Positions 59,221-64,000 of a stretch of 64,000 nucleotides of DNA are shown in pieces. How positions within the stretch are numbered: position 1 is the first letter of the stretch; every line of letters begins with the position of its first letter. Source of the DNA: Datisca glomerata (Eukaryota > Streptophyta > Magnoliopsida > Cucurbitales > Datiscaceae). The stretch lies in assembly GCA_003255025.1 (NCBI GenBank), contig QANY01013337.1:1180237-1244236 (forward strand). The letters are read 5' to 3'. The notes under the pieces are model-generated. The model ran no database searches, was not told the DNA's origin, and worked only from the letters and a program-made list of their open reading frames with translations. A program made the position numbers and the translations under genes.

Positions 59221-60172
59221 TGTACATGGGTGCACCCTTAGTCACTCACATGGTTGACTACTACGACTTTAACTCGCCATTGTGGCATATGTCGATCCTA
59301 TATACTACTGTCAAGTGTCAAGTTTGACTTTTCAATGTGACTCGATCCGCGCCAGCGACCGACCAACATAAAGTGTATTTTATATTATTTATTCTTTCTA
59401 TGTATTCGTTCATATCCTTGTAACTATTAAGTCAAGTGACAAAAAATTAAGTAGGTCCTTTGCCTGAGAACTTTCTGGGGGTTGTGGTGTGGTAGGATTT
59501 AGATGAGGTTACGCTATATTGGAAAGGATATCCCTTCACCAGTATGGCCTTTTTGAGGGTTATGGATGTGCCGTCTTCCCATCGCGGGAAGGGACTTAGT
59601 TGTTAATACACCCTCAGTAGGGGTCCTAGATGAATACCACATACCTCATTGATGTGGCACAATCTATGTGTTCTTTCTTCCCGGATCTACGATCACTGCA
59701 CGTGACACATGATGCAATGTGAAAGGTAGCGTACATGAGAATCTTCCCTATAGACCCTTGGCCCACGCAGTTATGGTTATAACAAATGATGACTGGCCAT
59801 TGCCACCTCAACGAGCTTGTTGAGGTGTCATTACATAAGGTCCACTTTCAATTAGTCAAGGGATTAATTGGAGTGAACCCTACATGGAAGTTTCTCTATA
59901 AATAGAGACATTCCCTTTCATTTTAAAAGACTTTTTGACACTTTTACTTGATTTGGTATTTTCCAACTTACTAGACTTAGAGAATTCTCTCTAAAATTCC
60001 TCCACCCAATAGTATTTTGTCACATTATATAAGTTGACTCAAAGTGCTCGTCTTTCATCATTTAGATCTCAACCTATACGTTCTCATGTTGTATTTGTCA
60101 TTTATTGTAACTAGATCACACTTATAATTACACCCACATAACATGACAGTCACACCTCTTAACTCATCAACC
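59221..60172 (+). repeat. 3' LTR of the gypsy element (empty site for hAT)
   Basis: Starts TGTACATGGGTGCACCCTTA. Contains a TATA box in CTCTATAAATAGAGACATTC at about 59894-59913, where the 5' LTR has the hAT insertion. Confidence 0.87.
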
Positions 60173-60750
60173 TAAACTAATTTAAAAATGTAGTGAATAA
60201 ATTGATAAAAAAAATAAAGGGTAGGAAAAACAGGAAAAGATGTCAAACATAAGGGACAAAAACAATTATATTTTAGCCTAAAATACGTTTTTCGATAATT
60301 CCCTACCAACTTTATGGGGCTTCTGAATCTCGCAGAAGGCTTGTGAAGGAGTATGCATCTACTCTAAAAAGTAAAACCGCGTTTGGCCATGATATGTTTG
60401 ACTAAAGACAAGCGTTGACTGACATTCTCTTATTGACTTTATCTAAAACGTTGACTGTCAATCTAACAACTCAAGATAACCACGAACATATTTAATAAAT
60501 AACATGCTACAATATAGAATTGTCCATGCACTTAGCTTTAATCTGTGTACATGCTGTATTTACAAGATACGTTTCTATGTATTTACAAATAGCACAATAG
60601 AATAAACAATTTCATTCACTTTAGACTTTCAAATAAGAATGTAAAGTAAAAAAAATAGCTTATATCTTTCAATCATCTTTTTTATAAGTTATCGTCTACG
60701 GTTAATATTTATGTAACAAACAAACATTGATTTTCAATATATAATTTCAT
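60173..60750. other. Spacer, nothing recognised
   Basis: AT-rich DNA to the right of the gypsy element; no supported feature. Confidence 0.5.
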
Positions 60751-60754
60751 ATTA

Positions 60755-60999
60755 AACCGAATCAAAAATAAAAAACTGACATTTATTATTTTTGAATAGT
60801 ATTATTTGAATTTTTTTAAAATATATTTTTTATTAATAATAAAGAACCGGAGAATCGAACCAAAACTCACAATTCGGTTCAATTTGTTTCTCTTGTCATG
60901 AACGGTTCAGTTTAGTCAAGTATTATTGCCGAACCAAAATTTCAGTTCGATTCAATTTTTCACCAAAACATTGACTGAATCGAACCGTGAACACTTCTA
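60755..60999. mobile_element. hAT-like MITE end (partial)
   Basis: The words CGGTTCAATTTG, CGAACCAAAATTTCAGTTCG, GAATCGAACCGTGAACACTT and the end CACTTCTA resemble the subterminal and terminal sequence of the hAT MITE at 38548. No matching left end was found upstream, so the element is truncated or its left end has decayed. Confidence 0.45.
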
Positions 61000-61007
61000 A
61001 TACCGTG

Positions 61008-63080
61008 TCTAGTACTTGTAGGACTTAGCATTAGTTCTGAGTGCTGAGGTGAAATCCCTTTAAAAAACGTTTGTTTTTAAGAACCCTTTACAAAAAGTTA
61101 CATAGTCAAAATATGTGCATACAGAAGAGAATAGACAATTACTAATTTGGCATCTTAGTTTATATCTAACTTTAGTTAAAGTTTTGATTTAGTCTTTTTG
61201 TTAATATTCGTTAGTAAATTTTGACAGTTTTATTGATGTTGCACGTTATGTGCATAGATGTAACACGTGATCAGTGTGGATTATTAGACACTAAAATACC
61301 AGAAATAGATACACCTTCGTTGGATCTTCATCCTCCGCCACTAGCAGGGCCATCATTTAGTTCCCTCTTCACTCCTATTGGCATTCCCCATCTGACTTCG
61401 GCTTCGCAGATTCCTCCCATTCTTTCTCCAGCAAGAAAACAGATCGAATCCAGTAAAGTCCAATCCAACCCAAGGAGTATTGATTCATTACTGGAGGAAT
61501 AATTTTAGTTTTTTGTTGGATCTTTAATCTAAAGTTGAACTTATATCTGAATAATTTGGGTAATTTGAGTTAATGTACCTGATAGAGAATGCATCTGATA
61601 GGGTGTGTACCTCTGATGTGTAGACATTTAAAGGTAATTTTTATTTTTATGACAGATTGAAATAGAAGTACCGAAAGATTATAGGGATGTAGTCTACATA
61701 CAATGTTTATGTCCTCTGATCACACGATAAGTGGAAACATTATATTTTCCCTAATATCTTATCGTTAGAGAGATTACAGAGAGACATAATCAAAAGTGAC
61801 TCTCTCGTAGACAATCATGTAGATTTAGAAGGTCAATTGCTCGATTCTACAAAAGGATTTATTGTTATGGATACATGTATGCTTCCGCTTGATTAGTTAT
61901 TAATTGTGGTGATCCAACATGTATGTTTTTGAGATTTTAAGAAATGATTTTCATTGGTAAGGATTTTTTTCTAACAAATGATACCAAAGACATTCATATT
62001 GAATCATTCAAAATTAGATTCGGATTAAGAACCATGAATATAGGTGATCATATCAACCTATTTTGGGTGTTCTTGAATTGATAATTTTATTTTAATATTA
62101 TTGGAATTAGGAACAATCTAGGTATTATAATTTTTGGTATATTTTCTGTTTTATACAATTGTCAAGTGGTTTCTTTATCACCGGGTGTGGGCCTACCGAC
62201 ACAACGGCTAGCTAGCAAGAGAGTCGCAGCCTTCCTGCCGCGACAGGTGGGGGTGGCGGCTATCAGGCCACCACTTTCGCTTAAGGGTCAAAACCCATAG
62301 GGTTTTATCTATATTCGAGCCCTGGACCCGTGATAATTATAAAGTGTGAGATTTTTGGCCTACAACAGATAAAAGTTATAAAAAGACCATGCTGAAAACC
62401 GTTAGCGTAATAACCGTTAGAGGGAGATACGGATTTAAGTATTTGGGTTTCGGGCTTTAGCTTGCAACAAAAGGAAGAACTGTGGGCTTGAACCCGCAAC
62501 ATTGAAGTTTACAGCAGTCTTTTTTTTTTTCATTTTGTTTTAAGGATTAACTAAAATAAGTTTAGCTTGATTAAATTAATTTGAGATCAATTTTAAGGAC
62601 AGATTAATTTTCAGAATCGTGAAATTAATTTTGTCAATAAAAATTTTAAGAATTAATTAAAACAACATGTCGTCAAAGTGACTTCTTGTTGAAATTAATA
62701 AGGTTTTGAAATATAAAAAGCTACATACGTGTAACTTATATGAATATTAATCGGCCTATATAAAGATATATATTTGATAGAATTAGATGTATATCTGTGA
62801 TAATAAACGCGTGTTGATTATTTAATTTTACATGTGAACAACAAAATCAACCTAAAGGAAGATTTATTGTTCGATATGTTCTTATCATCAATGTTTGACT
62901 ACTACACCAGGACCTCACTAACAAGCTAATACTTTGATTGAAGTCAAAATATTAATGGAGTCCCAATATCTTGTGTTACCTATGTTTGAATTTATTTTTT
63001 GTTTTCAAACTTATATGAGCTTGTCTTGTTTGTTTGTTGTTCTCTGTACAACTATTACTCCTGGTAACACTATTGCTAGT
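61008..63080. other. Mostly unassigned DNA
   Basis: The open frame 61221-61502 (Pro/Ser-rich, TPIGIPHLTSASQIPPILSP, ending NPRSIDSLLEE) has coding-like composition but no recognised family; it could be a gene scrap. A GC-rich block at 62180-62290 stands out from the AT-rich surroundings. A TATA-like CCTATATAAAGATATATAT at about 62755 may belong to the LTR of the copia copy that follows, but no LTR ends or primer site could be fixed. Confidence 0.35.
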
Positions 63081-64000
63081 ATGAATTCAATTCCGGTATT
63101 AAATTGCTCAAACTTCAAATCCTAGAAAGAGAACCTCTTGATAGTTCTTGGAGTAATGGACTTCGACCTTGCGTTGATGATTGTAGATGATGATCATGAA
63201 GAAGACTATTTCAGAAGCATTCATGGGCATGCATCTAAAAAGATTACTACCACTAAGGATCTCCTTGCAGATATTGGAAAGAAGTTTGTGAATAATGAAA
63301 AGACAAAAATCGGTAAGCTCTTGACAAATCTAATTTCTATGAGGTATAAGGGGAAATGCAACATCATTGAGTAGATCATGGAAATGTCTCATCTTGCTTC
63401 AAGGTTCAAAGCACTTAAGCTCAAACTCTTTGAGGACTTTCTTATGCATCTGGTTTGATATCCCTTCAGGCACAGATCAACTAGTTTAAGGTAAGCTACA
63501 ACTGTCAAAAGTAGACTTAGTTTCTGAATGAACTCATCTCACACTGTATTCAGGAAGAGAAAAATATGAAGCGAGATAAGATAGAGAGTATTTACCTGGC
63601 CTCAACATCTATTAATAAGGGTAATTGAAAGAAAAAAAGAATGATAAAGAAGCTGTAGATACATCATCACACAAGAAACAACAAAAGAAATTGGTTTATC
63701 TACAAGGTTAGTGGTTGTTACTTCTATGGAGCTTAAGGGTATAGGAAGAAACAATGCATCATTTATCACTCATGACATACTAAGAAATGTATGTTTCTTA
63801 ATTTGGTTTATTCTGAAGTTAATTTAAGTTCAGTTCATAGACACACATGGTGGATAGATTTTGGTGCAATAAGGCACATCAATGTGTATGTGTCTATACA
63901 AGGTTGCCTAAGTTGCCGAAAGTCAAATGATGTTGAAAGATACATCTATGTGGGCAATGGAAAGATAGTTGAAGTTGAGGTAATAGAGAAATTTAGATTA
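63081..64000 (+). pseudogene. Second Ty1/copia gag-pol remnant, running off the window
   Basis: Starts MNSIPVLNCSNFKS, then a stop where a Trp is expected, then KENLLIVLGVMDFDLALMI, the normal plant copia gag N-terminus (SNFKSWKENLLIVLG type). IGKKFVNNEKTKIGKLLTNL and ASRFKALKLKLF match the UBN2/gag core. Near 63835-64000 HTWWIDFGAIRHINVYVSIQ then ERYIYVGNGKIVEVEVIEKF give the protease region, with the usual D-S-G-A active site changed to D-F-G-A, and the start of the pre-integrase part. It carries several stops and is a different copia lineage from the 48331 element. The remainder lies beyond position 64000. Confidence 0.82.

Larger units (their letters stand above)
44028..60172 (+). mobile_element. 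Ty3/gypsy-type LTR element, nested host of hAT and copia
   Basis: The 5' LTR (44028-46124, including an inserted hAT) and 3' LTR (59221-60172) both start TGTACATGGGTG. Without the hAT they are about 930 and 950 bp. The 5' LTR is followed by TTTGATGACTCCACTAGGGA, close to the TGGCGACTCCGCTGGGGA primer site of Tat/Ogre-type gypsy elements. GCACAAGGGGCTAA precedes the 3' LTR as polypurine tract. Flanks GAAAC (44023-44027) and TAAAC (60173-60177) give a 4/5 target duplication. The own interior (46125-48330 plus 58846-59220) is only about 2.6 kb and shows just a gag-like scrap, so this copy is non-autonomous or deleted. A copia element (48331-58840) sits in that interior. Confidence 0.82.

Noticed and set aside
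62480..62510. tRNA gene
   Set aside because: Only a T-arm-like GGGTTCAAGCCC is present; no D arm, anticodon stem or acceptor pairing could be built around it.

Overview
The window is nuclear DNA from a flowering plant, most likely a eudicot. The evidence is intron-rich genes with GT/AG junctions, an AT-rich background, plant-specific families (a CDK-like kinase with an MGC N-terminus, a DUF3511 protein, EME1), and a dense load of plant transposons (a Mutator-like element with DUF1985, Ty1/copia, Ty3/gypsy, hAT, a TAA-duplicating MITE and LINE). No bacterial or phage features were seen.

Layout. 1-320: decayed GRF zinc-finger gene fragment. 875-1880: partial arm of a palindrome-bearing element with a GAA array and a 139-bp tandem repeat. 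2009-9780: a decayed Mutator-like element (MULE) with terminal inverted repeats, a transposase C-terminus, a DUF1985 fragment, and several clusters of a short interrupted palindrome. A solo copia LTR (4172-6369, 5-bp target duplication) sits inside it and itself carries about three telomere-type repeats. 10331-15639: an intact seven-exon CDK-like kinase gene (+), with a small TAA-duplicating MITE in an intron. 17159-17413: a DUF3511 gene (-). 17414-21598: intergenic DNA with a reverse-transcriptase-associated RNase H remnant and a hAT-like element. 21599-26554: a non-autonomous gypsy-type LTR element whose interior holds 45-bp and 87-bp minisatellites. 29127-37807: an intact 12-exon EME1 gene (-), with a LINE remnant in its first intron. 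38548-39007: a hAT MITE with a perfect 8-bp target duplication. 39650-44027: gene scraps and several unrelated tandem-repeat families, including GC-rich units that can fold back. 44028-60172: a nested insertion consisting of a gypsy element with a hAT in its 5' LTR and a 10.5-kb copia element in its interior. 60173-64000: unassigned DNA, a hAT-like end and the 5' part of a second, broken copia pol region running off the window.

Only three genes look functional: the kinase (signalling; predicted membrane anchoring through an acylated N-terminus), the DUF3511 protein (unknown role) and EME1 (partner of MUS81 in branched-DNA cleavage). Nothing suggests they work together. The rest is a layered transposon record in which target-site duplications, an empty paralogous site and a shared solo LTR allow the order of some insertions to be read. 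The copia family with LTRs at 48331 and 56927 is the source type of the solo LTR at 4172.

Exon boundaries were placed by eye from GT/AG sites, reading-frame phase and family similarity. Transposon ends were placed from TG..CA or inverted-repeat ends plus target duplications. Percent identities and ages were not computed.
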